Shown here piece after piece: positions 26,701 to 38,900 of a stretch of 64,000 nucleotides of DNA; within the stretch, counting starts at the first letter, position 1, and each line of letters opens with the position of its first letter. Under the pieces are notes generated by a model, which saw nothing but the letters and a program-made list of their open reading frames with translations, ran no database searches and had not been told where the DNA came from. The stretch lies in the NCBI GenBank assembly GCA_047967505.1, contig CM106539.1; one strand, given 5' to 3'. The stretch is from Dipteris shenzhenensis. Taxonomy: Eukaryota; Polypodiophyta; Polypodiopsida; Gleicheniales. Both the position numbers and the translations under genes were made by a program.

Positions 26701-27751
26701 GACCTTTTCCTTTTGCTGGACATTTTGCATCATTGCTGACTGCTACCAGGATGTCATTCCCTATTGGATGTAGAGAGGTATACCAATCCTTACGATTGGT
26801 CATGTGGCACGGTGCATCACTATCATTAATCCAAGGTTCATCTCCAGGTACATGGACTGCCTCCATGCAAATCTCCTCAATTGCTACGAATAGCTCTATT
26901 GGTACTACCTGCACGTTGTTGCTGGACTCTTTCTTTACTCTGTTCTTCTCATCTACAATCTTCTTTCGGCACTCATTCTGCTTGTGCCCTACCTTGTTGC
27001 AATAGAAGCACTTGATCTTCTTCTTTCTCTTTTTATCATTAGAAGAAGATGGGTTACTAGAGTCCTTACCCTTACCTTTATTTGATCTAGTTGAGAAAGT
27101 CGAATCTTCTCCAATGCTCGTCTTTTGACGCATCTCCTCCTCTAGAAGCATCGCGCTGAAATCCTCAAAGTTGAGGGGTGGATTTTTGTTCTGCGTATTC
27201 AGCGCTGTAACAAGACCGTTGTACTTTGGTGGGAGAATCCGTATGCACCTTTGTGCCAGATTCTCGCTGGTGATGGTGATGCCGATTGAAGTCATCTGAT
27301 CGTGCAGATTCTTCACCCTACTGATAAACTTCTCTGTCGTTTCAGACTCAGACAATTTCGCGTTCGCGAGTTGAGTCTCTAGATTCTAAATCCGTGTCTA
27401 ATTCATGGTCTCATATTGATTTTTCAAGACCGTCCATGCCTCCTCCGCTGTGGTGACATGTTGAATTAATGCCATGACAGAATCACTTACACTGCACACA
27501 ATAGAACACAGTGCATCTACATTTCTTCTTGTCCATGCAAGAATCTGATCCGTAGTTGGTACTATCTGTTGTCCTAATTTGGCTAGATCCACTCTCACAA
27601 CTGGCTTCACATCCACCCCAGTAGCAGTATCCCAAAGCTCATATGCGCTTAGGATGGTCTTCATCTTGAACTTCCAGAGTGGATAGTTAGTGTTGGCCAA
27701 CTTTTCGCTTTCGCCGAACGGTGGGATTCGCAGTCTTGCAGGCTGGGCCAT
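23785..27751 (-). pseudogene. copia-1 gag-pol, broken by stops and frameshifts
   Basis: Segments in order on the minus strand: gag (27751-27398 and 27355-26970), zinc knuckle CFYCNKVGHKQNEC near 27010, protease with a degraded active site (DSDAPCHM in place of DTGA), and GAG-pre-integrase with LWHERFGHLNL (26327-26557). Integrase follows at 26266-25493, RT at 25620-24576 with LYVDDLVI as the catalytic box, and RNase H at 24512-23785 with DSDWAGD and STEAEY motifs. Stops separate most segments, including two between the gag parts near 27385-27397. No continuous polyprotein can be made, so the element is non-autonomous now. Confidence 0.93.
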
Positions 27752-27801
27752 CTCTCACAATTTGCTCACAAACAGAAACAAATCTTCTTGCTAGAGCCCA
27801 A

Positions 27802-27813
27802 GCTCTAATACCA
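27802..27813 (-). other. copia-1 primer-binding site
   Basis: It directly abuts the right LTR and reads TGGTATTAGAGC on the minus strand. The canonical copia site complementary to initiator methionyl-tRNA is TGGTATCAGAGC. Confidence 0.9.
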
Positions 27814-28525
27814 TGTAAGAAAACAATACAAGATCTGTGCTCAACAGATAACAGGATCTCGTATGCAAGAGAGAAAAGTAGATAGTATGGAGAATAAAAA
27901 ATTTTATTACTGTAAAACTGATACAATAGATGGCGCTGCCTCCCAGCCATGCGCTCCTATGTGAGAAGCTTCAATGGCATCCTAGAAATAGTAGAGGACG
28001 GAGGTTGGATGCTAAGGAATTAGGGTTGCTGTAGCCAGTGATGAATATGGGCTTCATGGGCTTGCTCTTTATATAGCCACCAGTCATAGTCGGTTAGACC
28101 CAATTGGGAGACCGACTTGGAGGTCGGTCCTGAAATAGGCCACTGACCACACGTTAGAATCTTGGTGCAAAATAGAGCAACTGACTTATGGTCGCCGTTC
28201 GGCCCAGAGCCATCCGGCATCATCTGGGGCTCCAAACGAGCCGTGCAACCTGAGAGTGGGCTGCCTCGGGAAATGCTCCATCTACCCTCAGTGCGGTTAG
28301 TCATGGGATGCCTTCCCACACTTGCATGTAGTCTAGCTAGCAGTGTGCCAACTCTATCTGAAGCCGTCCAGCCATCAGGCCACACATGGCCCCCATCTGG
28401 TGTCCAAACCAGGACCTACCGGATAACCAAGCTACTCAAATGCCTTCTCCTCATATGGGGGGCTTACAAGTAGAGTTAGCTGGTTCTCGTGTAGTTACAC
28501 GAGAGTGGAGCATTGATATCTAACA
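27814..28525 (-). repeat. copia-1 5' LTR (right)
   Basis: This 712-bp LTR begins TGTAAG and ends CTAACA on the plus strand. It would have carried the promoter for minus-strand element transcription. Confidence 0.93.
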
Positions 28526-28530
28526 TTTTC

Positions 28531-31500
28531 ATGCACAAAAATCTGATGTCATTTAATTTGCCCAACAAAGTGTGACAACTGCTTAAGTTTCTTGGTGTAG
28601 GAGCATTTTGAATAGCTTCCACTTTCCGTGGGTCTATGGCCATGCCTTCTTCATAAATTATATGGCCTAACAGCACACCCCTCTTAACTGAAGAAGCACA
28701 CTTCTCAAGATTGAGACTAAGCTATGCAAATCCTGCACCTCTCAAGGCACAATCTAAGATGTTGCAAATGTTCCTCCTTCTTCCCAAACATAGAAAAATC
28801 ATCAAGGAAAACCCTGATAAAAGTAGTCAAGTATGGAGCAGAGAATTCTTGAATCTACTTTTAAAATGTGGGAGGTGCATTCTTCAGACCAAATGTCATA
28901 ACATTGCTAGCAAATCTCCCACCACTCTAAAAGCAATTTTGTCTCTATATTCCATAGCCATCTTTTTTTGATATAGCCACTGAAACCATCAAGAAAACTA
29001 TACATCTCGTGACTAGCCACAGCATCAAGCATTGTGTCACAAAAAGGTAAGGGAAAAGGATCTATTATTGTTGCTACATTTAATTTTTCGTAATCAACAC
29101 ATAATTTGATCTTACCATTCTTCTTGGGTACTACAACTATAGGTGAAAGCCACATTACCTTATCCACTGGGTAAATTAATCCCACTTTGAGCAACCTATA
29201 AATTTCCTCCTTCACCTTTTGAGCATAATTTGGGTTCATTCTATATCTTTGCGGGATCACTGGGAGACAGCATCCTTCTTTAAGTTGATCGTATGTTGAC
29301 AAAAAGATGGATCAACCTGCTTCATGTCGGTATAATGCCAGGAAAATACATCTTTGAATTCTAGCAACAACAACTCTTTCAAAGCTTCATGAAAAGTTCC
29401 ATCCAACAAAGCACTGACATGCACCATCTTCGGATCTTGTTTTGTCCCGAGATTCATCTCTTTGAGGTCATCCTCCTGAACTCTTGCACACTTTCTTAAG
29501 TGATCTTCAAATGCTATTTTTGCTTCAATGATTGCTTGAATATCTGTTTTGATATAAAATTCTTCTTTTTCTTCTTCATCATCCCACTATTTTGAAGTTA
29601 CCTCATCTGACTTCTACTCTTTGTATTTCTTTCGGACTGTCCCCTTTCAAATTAGGAACTATGGTAACCTTCATTGATAAGAAACTGGCCACTTCATTTT
29701 CTTATATTGATCCAGTATGACTTGCACATCCACTTCAAAAATTAGAACCAAGGATGGATTTCTTTTGAGAAAACACTCTTCCTCATCGTCTTCGACTTCA
29801 ACCACCATGTTAATTCCTTTAGTTGTAAAGGGTTGAACACTTTTTGGAGCACTCCTTGTTGGAACCATGGCCATTTTAAATTTCTTATTTCCCTTTCTAA
29901 TAGTTACCATATTAGCCCCCCAATCTTGCTTAATCTTGGCTACCTAAAACCACGGCCTACTAAGTAGCATGGAATAAGATTTATCATCTCCCTCCATTCG
30001 AAGGACAACAAAGCTGACCATAAAAGTTAGACCACAAACTCCAATTTTTTGGTTTCTCAGTATCCCGAGAGGTTTGACCCTCCTTTTATCTGCTAGTTTG
30101 ACTTGAAAAGGGGCTGGTTCTAACTCATTGAGACAAAATATTTTGTAAAGATATTTTGATAATATGTTCACGCCAGATCTGCCATCCAAAAGGACCTCCG
30201 ATATGATTTGTGATTTATATTCTATGTGAATTAATGGGACATTATAATCCACATCTTCAATTTGTGATGCATTAGCTTTGGGCTCAACTTCCCAAGCCTC
30301 CACATAATCCCCTTTTGCCTTTTTAATTAGGCTCACACCACTGCTTGACAGATTAGTCTAGCAACTGTGTTTTGAATGTTGGTACTAGATTAAGAAGTTG
30401 GTCCAATGTAATATTTATCTGGGCCTCAGCAAACTATGAAATAGTTCCTCATGGTCCACTACATCCCCAACTTTTGGCCCTAGGGAGCCAACTCAATATG
30501 TATTATGTTACTAGCCTCATCCAAAATCCAAGGTATGGGGGGACAAGGTCCATATATAATATGCATGTATTTTCTACAAAAGTTTTAAATATGCAAGGGA
30601 AAAATATGACACAATCTCCAGTCCTCCCTTCCACAAAGCATAAGGTTTATACTTTTAAAAATATGAAAGATTTTAAAATTTGTACATATTATTCATAATA
30701 TGTGAGACCCAAGGGGGGGGGTCTTTTGGATGAGGGGGATTAGAACAAAAAATACACTAAAATTAAAAAACCCAACTCCTTTCAAAATTATGTAGCCTTT
30801 TCATGTGTTACCCAAATTTCATGGTGTAAGGACATATTTGAAGCTCTTTAAGTGTAAAACACAATCATGCTAATTTGACTAACTTTTACTCATGGCATAT
30901 GCTTAAATTCCTCGCACACTAAATATTTTCATAGGTATTCTTACTAAAGGGAGTTGGCATCCCAAGCTTTTGGCTTGTTGAGTATCTCACGAATTGGATG
31001 ACCCTCTCTGGAAGGAGTCTTCTCTTTTGGGACATTGATCTTCTTGTTGAGTATCTCATGAACTGGATGACCCTCTCTAGAAGGAGTCTTCATGTTGCTC
31101 TTCGGGCACAACAACATCCCTTGTACCCGCTTCACTCTTGTCACATTTCTTTTCTAGTTCCTCATTAATTGTTGCTAGCTTAGCACATTAAGGATGGATC
31201 TTTTTTTCAACCATTTGTAATTTTGCATGAATCTTCATTTTTGCATATTGGGATTGTGAGGTATCTTTCACTCTCCACTTAGCTTTCTTTCCTACATTCA
31301 CCTTACCAAGAACTTTAAGAAAATTTTGTTGAAATTTATTTTGCTCATTCCAATCAATTGGATGTTTTAACTTTTTCTGCCACCACAGGCAATTTCTTTT
31401 CAATTGGGACTAGACCCTTGGATCATGTGATGGAAGTGCTTCAGGATAAATTTGTTTCTTTGGCATCTCCCCTTCTTGCTTGCAATCGGTACAATCACAA

Positions 31501-32986
31501 GACACCGCCAACATAGACTCCCAATCTTTCTTTCCATGCCCACCCTTCTACTTCACTTCCGCGGGCGTGCTTTTTGAACAGCTCTATTCCAACTGAACAA
31601 GCACATCATTGGCTTGGGCTAGTTTGATGAGGTTGATTTTGTGTTTGTGATCGATTTTGGTATTGCACAATAGGAATACCCATATCATTGCAGTGTTTGC
31701 ACCATAATTCACAACCTGGGCCTTGCCGATGTTCGGCTTGACCACAATACGTGCAATTCTAAGCATCATTGTTTTGATTCGATTGTCGAGATTGATTTCC
31801 CCAATTTTGATAAGGTTGTCTTCTTTCTTAATTAGCAGGATCATTCACCCCAACTTGGTTGACTGCAGATGGTTGTGTCGCTGCTCTAGTATTTTCAATA
31901 TGAGGAGGCAATCTACCCCTATAACTTGGATTATACCAACAATTGGCACTCTCATGATTTCTTTTAGAATAGAACTCACATTTAGGCTTCTCAGATTAGG
32001 AAGCTTCTGACAGCCCCATGCTTTTTTAATGTTGTTTGATCTTCTTCTTGAACTTCTCATCTCCTGAGGAAGATTTCACCTTTTTCTTTGATTTAAGACC
32101 CCCCTTGGATTTTGCTTTCTTTGATTGCTCCTTTCTTTTTTGTTTTGCCTTCTTGTCTTCATCATTGAAAACATCTGAATCATCTTCCTTAGACTCAAAA
32201 TCTATATCTTCATCTTCATTGTCTGTATTAGAGTCCTCATCAGAATCTGTGTCAGAATCAAAATCCTCTGCATTCTCCTTTTTATTTCTCTTGGATTTTC
32301 TTTTGGTCATGCCAAATCTTTGTTCACCACGTTGTGCGAATGCTACCATATTTTCAAAGTCATTAGCTCTTGCCAGGGTGTCCCTCCTAGAAATCACTTC
32401 TCAATTTGGTATTCAATCCCTTTCCAAAGCAATCTCCCAATTGCTCTTGAGTTGGTCTATGAGTGGCGGCTAGCCTTTGGTTCAAATTATGGAGCTTCTG
32501 GTGGGTGTAGTATTCTACCAATAGATCCTTCTGCTTCAATTACCAAAGCTTTTTGAGATATGCTTTTGGTGTTTTCTCTTGCCAAAACCTTGCAAGCAAA
32601 GCTTGCTTTAAAGCCTCATAATCTGCAAAGTGATTCATGCCATATTGAATGAACCAACTCATCACCTTACCCACCAAAGTGGCTGCCAACTATTCTTTCT
32701 TCACCGCCTCATCAAGCTGTCCTTCGAAACCACTTGCTACCCATTGGGTCTCAAATTGACCAATGTGTCTATTAGGGTCTTGTTTTGTTTTGCCAATGAA
32801 TTGAGCTGAGTGGACTCTGAGGTTCTGCATGTTGATTGTAAAGATGATTGGAAAAACCGGTCATCCTCTCCTTAGACGGGGTTGGGGTGGAAGTGGGTCA
32901 TACAATCGCCTTCGGGCTCCTACATATAGTCAAAATGTTGCATGATAACCATGAGCTACACGAATGAAAGATTTGAATGGAGACCA
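28531..32986 (-). pseudogene. Ty3/gypsy element fragment (gypsy-1), truncated
   Basis: On the minus strand from the right: gag core near 32660-32400 (Retrotrans_gag-like, FADYEALKQALLARFW), a Lys/Asp/Glu-rich gag tail (32397-32026), a CCHC-like knuckle near 31750, and a protease-like segment with LLDGRSGVNILS (30336-29944). RT follows (29302-28531) with WLSPIVVVPKKNGK, CVDYEKLN and MYSFLDGFSGY. Many stops break it. RT stops at the copia-1 insertion site, and no RNase H or integrase continues to its left. The element was therefore truncated, or has decayed beyond recognition, on that side. Its gag continues beyond copia-2 at 53790. Confidence 0.85.
30940..31110. repeat. Imperfect tandem duplication in gypsy-1
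   Basis: The block around TTGAGTATCTCACGAATTGG...GGAAGGAGTCTTC occurs twice about 70 bp apart (from about 30978 and 31047). Confidence 0.75.
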
Positions 32987-33230
32987 TGAACAAATATGAA
33001 GAGGGGAAAGGAGAAGAGTGGAGATGAGGAGAGAGGGTACACCACAAATGACTAACTGTTCACTAGATTTAGTTGAAAATGTAGAATATATACAAACCCA
33101 TTTAGGATTAGGGTTAAGGCATCTAACCCTTTTCTTTATAGCACTCTATTGGGTTAGTGCTATGCACATATGACCACATGATGGTGCTATGCACACATGA
33201 TCACAAGATGTTGAGCATGAACTCTCAACA
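32987..33230 (-). repeat. copia-2 3' LTR (left)
   Basis: This 244-bp LTR, TGAACAAATATG... to ...CTCTCAACA, is closely similar to the right copy. Confidence 0.92.
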
Positions 33231-33299
33231 CCTTCCCTCAAGATCAGCATCATGAAGTAGGCCTTCCCTCAAGATGATGATTCTGGGGAATTGAAGAAG

Positions 33300-35164
33300 G
33301 ATTGAACATTACACTCCACACCCATTTAATGGCAATGTACTTCCTCTATGTCAAACCAAGAGCTAGTCGGTGTTTCTCGAAAATCTCTTTACCGAGTGGT
33401 TTGGTGAATATGTCTGCAACATTCGCTTTGCTATCGCAATGCTACAGTGTGATGTCACCAACACTCTTTCTCTAATGAAGTGCTCTCTGACATCAATGTG
33501 CTTTGTCTTGGAGTGATATACTGGATTCGTGGAAAATGCTTGAGTCGATTGATTATCATAGTATATTGTTGGTGGCTTTGACCCATTTAAAGTAATCTAT
33601 TTCTAACAATAGTCTTCTGAGCCATATAGCCTCACATGCACCTGTAGTGAGTGCTCTATGTTCTACTTTAGTTGAAGACAAAGAAATAGTTGGTTGTTTG
33701 TTTGACAACCATGATATAGCACCTTGACCAAGGAAAAATGCATATTCCTATGTCGATCTCTTGGTCTCATGATCTCCGGCATACTCACTCTCATAACATC
33801 CATGCAACTGTGGATAACTTTGTTTGTATCATTATCCCAAACTGTCTTGTACCTCTTATGTATCTGAAGACTCTTTTGGCTGCATTTCAGTGAGACTATT
33901 TTGGATTTGCCATAAATTGTGCTAGCGAACTTACTACATAACAGATATCTAGCCGTGTGATAGTCAGATATATAAGAGATCCAATGAGTTGCCTGTAGTA
34001 CGTGTCATTGACTGAAGGCTTTTATGAATCTTTAGTAAGTTTCAAACTGTGTTCCATGGGAGTGGTTGCAATCTTGCAATCTGCCATATGAAACTTCTTC
34101 TCAACATATTTGAGCTGACTCATGAATGTGCTATCTGAATCTCTCCAGAACTCAATTCCAAGACAATAGTGCATAAGTCCAAGATCTTTCATGTCAAACT
34201 CTACAGATAACTCTTGTTTTAGTTTTTTGATGAAGCTATCCTTTCTTCCTGTCATAATTAGATCATCTACATAAAAAAGTAATGTCTTCCCCTTGAACTT
34301 TGTAGTAGAAAGTATGATCTACATCAGACTTCATGTATCCCAGATTAGCAAAATACTTGTCGATTCTACTGTACCAACTTCTAGGTGCTTGCTTTAATCT
34401 GTAGAGACTCTTTTTGAGATGGCAAACCTTATTCTTCTTTCCTGGTTCAACATAACTTGCTGGTTGTTGCATGTAGACTTCCTCATCTAGATAACCTTTA
34501 AGAAATGCATTCTTGACATCGAGTTGGTACACATTCCATCTGTTGAGTGTCGCTAGTGATATCAAGAATTGTATGGAATCCATCTTTGCTACTGGAGCAT
34601 AAGTCTCATCATAGTCTTGACCATATTGCTGTGCAGATCCTTTTGCAACTAGTATGGGTTTGTATCTTTGAATACTTCCATCTGGATTGTACTTCACTTT
34701 GTATACCCATTTGTTTGCTATGGCCTTCTTTCCTGGTGGAAGGTCACATAATTCCCAAGTATTATTATCGTACAAAGCATCCATTTCTTCATTCATAGCA
34801 GTTTGCCATTTTGGCTTGTCTGCTGCATCTTCAAAGTATAGTTGCTCTTCTGTGGCCATTATGGTAGTTCATAAGAGCATAGTTGGTGGTTTCAACCTGA
34901 ATTGCTTTGCCTTTCTAAGCATATGTCAATCTAGCTGGAGGTCTCCTTTCCCTAGTAGACCGTTTGAGCTGCTGTGACTTTGCTTAGGGTGTTGCTAGCA
35001 ATTATTGCTCTTCTTCACCAACCTTTTCTATAAATGATTGTGAAGTCTATGCTTCCATCTCCTGTGTATTTGAGGTTTTCCATTCTAATTCCTCATCAAA
35101 GATTACATCTCTCAAGATAATGACCTTGCGGTTGATGGTGTATGCTTTGCTTTCTTCATTGTAG
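33300..35164 (-). pseudogene. copia-2 integrase C-terminus, RT and RNase H
   Basis: Reading from the nested-element junction, the minus strand first gives the end of integrase (SKAYTINRKVIILRDVIFDEE around 35160-35090). RT follows at 34859-34263, open for 198 codons, with WKTAM-like, NTWEL, KWVYKVK and QLDVKNAFLKG motifs. RT continues in a shifted frame at 34255-34022 with DLGLMHYCLGIEF. RNase H can be followed in broken frames to about 33300. The YVDD box falls at the frame break near 34260. The copy is inactive but well preserved. Confidence 0.9.
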
Positions 35165-35176
35165 TCAACCATGATG

Positions 35177-35229
35177 AGGTAGTCAATAGAGCGAGTGAGA
35201 AAAAGCGAGCGGGCCCAATGAAGCGAGCG
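35177..35229 (+). repeat. Left terminal inverted repeat of the 12.9-kb element
   Basis: Contains GCGAGTG (35191-35197) and two GCGAGCG motifs (35205-35211, 35223-35229). The block AAAAAGCGAGCGGG-CCCAA-GAAGCGAGCG pairs with the reverse complement of the right end, AAAAAGCGAGCGAGGCCAAATAAGCGAGCG, with a few mismatches and a length offset of about 14 bases from the target repeat. Confidence 0.75.
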
Positions 35230-35944
35230 AGTTTTTTTACAATTCCTCCGATGAGAACAAATTTGAAACCGAACTTACTATAGCAAGATGTTGTCATAAT
35301 AAGCATACCAATAATCAGACTTACAATCCACCCTATCTTTCACTTGAAGAACATAAACTAATTACCAAACTCATAACATAGATGACTATTAAAATACCAC
35401 TTCACCCGCAAAATGCACTAGACCAAACTTTCCAAATGTATCCATGGTTCACCACAACAATTATCAGTCTATGAACAAAATGGTGTTTTAAACCATGTTC
35501 TAATCCACGTGACATTCATCATCAAGAAAGTAGTTGCGCGCATGTGGTTTATCTAATTGCCGCTCATCATATCTCTTGTCGGCTGTCATGAATCTTGCCA
35601 TTTTTTCTGCATAGCATGGCAACAAACTACAACAAAACATACATTTCAAAGGAAAGTAAGTCAAAGTGGAACAATGAAAATAATTTCCAACAAGAAGAAA
35701 GTCTTGCCATCCTTATGTGTTATACAAAAGACAATTCGCTACCAACAAAAAGCAAAAAAAATCAATTGCTAGATCAAGGCCTTACAAACACTATCCAAAG
35801 CATCAAAATTTGTACTTTCTTGATTCAAAGGCACCCGTAAATGTTCACTATCTACCATATTATAAAGATGCTAAATAACACTTTCAAAGTCCTCAATTTT
35901 AGCATTCAAAATATATAACAAAAAAACTCAGGGCCAGTAGCATA

Positions 35945-38900
35945 CTAGTCATCAAAGGGGTTTGTGACAGGTTCCACTCTCTCTTCTTCCCCCTCTCCAT
36001 CATGCTCTGACCTGATCCGTTTTCCAGAATGATCTGCCACAAGTGGCTCAACAATGCTAGCCATAATACTGTTGTCTGAATCAAATGAAAAACAAGGCTT
36101 GCCAATGGCCTGACAAGCACGCATAAGAGGGGCTGTGCCACAACCCATCTCTAGAACCAGCCCTCCAGGAACACAGAGAAGAGACATAATGCAACCTACA
36201 AAAAAACTACTCCTCTCTAGTCCACCTCGTGCTAGCTGAGAAGACATCGGCACGATTGTCCTTACAGAGGGAGGTATGTAATGAGTCCAGACATCTTCAC
36301 GTGGATCAATCAAAAGCTGTTGGAAAAGTGGAAAGCTCTCCTCCCAAAAAACTATTGGATTCTTCTTTGCTCTACGTATTAGAGCTAATACTGAAGATTG
36401 CATCTGGAAACCACATGGAGAAAAACATGTATAGTATATTGACTTCAACTAGCAAGCATTATAGCATGAAAGATGGCAAAGATAGCATGCATAGGACTTA
36501 TCCTTCCAAACATAGCATGCATAGGACTAACGAGGAGACATTTGTCAAAGACACTTTTATCATGGTATGCAAACATAGAATGCATGGAATGGTAGCTTAC
36601 CTTAACACTTTTATCATGTTCTCTACAAAATCCATATGGAAACTTGTCATGAATGATCACACGTCTGACAACCTCCAAGCCCTGGACATATGCAAACCGT
36701 TCCATCCAACCAATACATTGTCCTACAAGCAATTAATTTTATTTAAAACTAGTAGAATGGAAACAAAAAATGTGAAATGTCAATTGTGGTATTGTGCCTT
36801 ACCTACCAAAGGACATATGCATGCCAACCAACCACTATCAGACAAAGAAGCTGATGCAACTGCAAGCCCATGCCGCACATGGTCCTCGAGCAAGACATTC
36901 CAAGTAGGAGTGGATCCTCTCTCATCAAGTGGATAGCCAGATGGAAAATCGAGCAATATAAAATCTGAAGCCCACTTCACCTTCTTACCCATCCTCTTGT
37001 AGTCCTGATCTCGACTAGCCACTGTAATAAAAAACTCATGCAAAATAGCATACTTATCATTTCTTTTAGAGTCAGCAAAGTCTTTGCCCATTGCAATGTA
37101 ATCTCCAACTGTACAAGCAAACAAAGGTGTGATGCCACGGGCCAAGGAAATGTCAGGTGACTGTGATCGATGGAACACGTATTGCTTCACAAGTCCCAAG
37201 ATTGATTCTCCACCTATATGCAAAAGCAAATTAATTACAAGTAAAACTAGTGTTAAAGGAACAACTACATATGCAGAACACAACAACACCCTTACCTGCA
37301 CTCTCTATGTGATCCATTTCATGCCGCATAGGACTAGATGGTCCCTCAAAGAGAACAATCATAAACTTATTAATGCAATGTCAAAACAAATTGAAGACAG
37401 CATCAACAAACAATCATATTGTATCTTCCTTACCTTTTTCTGGAGGATGTTCTTGTTTCTCTTTCTCTTTCTTATCTCTCCTTGAGCTTCCCTCCACTTT
37501 GTCCTTACTTGCTTCATTGGCTTTTTGTGAAGCATAAGTATTGTACAAGTCTCTTTCTCGCACTAGTACTTGTCCTTTAGGAAAATCTATCCACCAGGGA
37601 CAATGTGCTAATTCCCATTGAGAGAGACGGTGCATGCCAGGTGGATACATGCATGCAGCATGACCAATCTCCACCCAACTCTTGCACAAATTTGGAATGT
37701 CAGAGATCCTTTTCTCTATTGCCAAGTGGGAGAGATATCTATCAACCAAGAAACACAAAAAAATTGGATGTCCCAAACCATCAAAAGGTCAAAAAATCAA
37801 GTGGAACAACCATCAATGATTGTGTAATTACATGAATCAATAGCACAAAAATAGACAAATGAAAAATGAACCTTCGAATGAATTGACAACATACCTATAA
37901 ACCACCCTATGGGCAGCCATGTCCAACTCAGATAGTCCATCTCCTTTTTTTCCACCCTTGCTCTCCATCTTTGTTTCCTTTGATCTTAGCACCACAAACA
38001 TATGTTTTCTCCCCTCCAGTTTTATATCCTCCATGTATTGCTGCAATGTGTAATCCTTAGGGGTATCCAAAGGCATGCCCATTGTTGTGATCACCCTCAA
38101 ATCTTCAAGCACTTTCAATGACTGTCTCTCCACCTTCTCCAAAAATATCTCTCTACTAATCCACCTAAACAGTAAAAGTTGACGCAATTTTATAATAAAA
38201 AAATAAGAGTCATGTTATTGGCAAGAAACAAACAAACACCATGAAAGATGATTCGTATTGGTAGAAGAAACACACCCTCTGTACTCAAGGTCGCCCACAG
38301 GCATGAAGTACATGTCTCGCATAGGTTTAGTGGCTTCTAACAAAGAAAGGAAAATATTTTTTTTTTCTAATCTCAAATCAGACTTTGCAATGAGTTGGAG
38401 CTTCTCCAATGTCACGCAAGAGTCCACACCATCAAAGCGCAAGGCAAACAACTTTTCCAACCAAGCCTCTCCAAGACCAGGATCTATACAATTCAACACC
38501 TATCCAAAGATGACATGTCAGTCACTTAACTTCAAAATAAATGCAACAAAGTATAGAAAATTCAATTCACACCTTTCCCATCCTATCAGCAATTCTCTTT
38601 TGAATTATGGTACGCTGCTTTCCTTCTACCTCTCCCCTTTGATCTAAAGGTAGCTTTGTAGATATTTTGTCCATTGCTTTTTTAAGCTCTGTATTGTACT
38701 CAACCTACATACATAAGTTCCAATTAGAGAAAGCAAAGGAGTGATAAAGAAGTAAGCATCAATACAAATGCAACATTCTACCTGGAAGACAAGCCTTGCC
38801 AGATAACCTCTTGTCAATGGAAACCATGGCTTCTTCCCTTTACTCTCTTGAGCCCTCCAATTCTCTATTGATTTGATCTCACTCAAAGACAATGTTTTCA

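Larger units (their letters stand above)
23018..28530 (-). mobile_element. Complete but decayed Ty1/copia element (copia-1) with TSD
   Basis: A minus-strand copia element bounded by a 5-bp direct repeat TTTTC (23018-23022 and 28526-28530). LTRs lie at 23023-23755 and 27814-28525; both end in CTAACA, and the right one starts TGTAAGAAAAC while the left starts TATAAG. The primer-binding site at 27802-27813 reads TGGTATTAGAGC on the minus strand, one mismatch from the usual initiator-Met-tRNA site. A G-rich polypurine tract (AGGGGGGG) abuts the left LTR at 23756. Gene order gag, protease, integrase, RT, RNase H identifies copia. It sits at the truncated end of gypsy-1. Confidence 0.95.
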
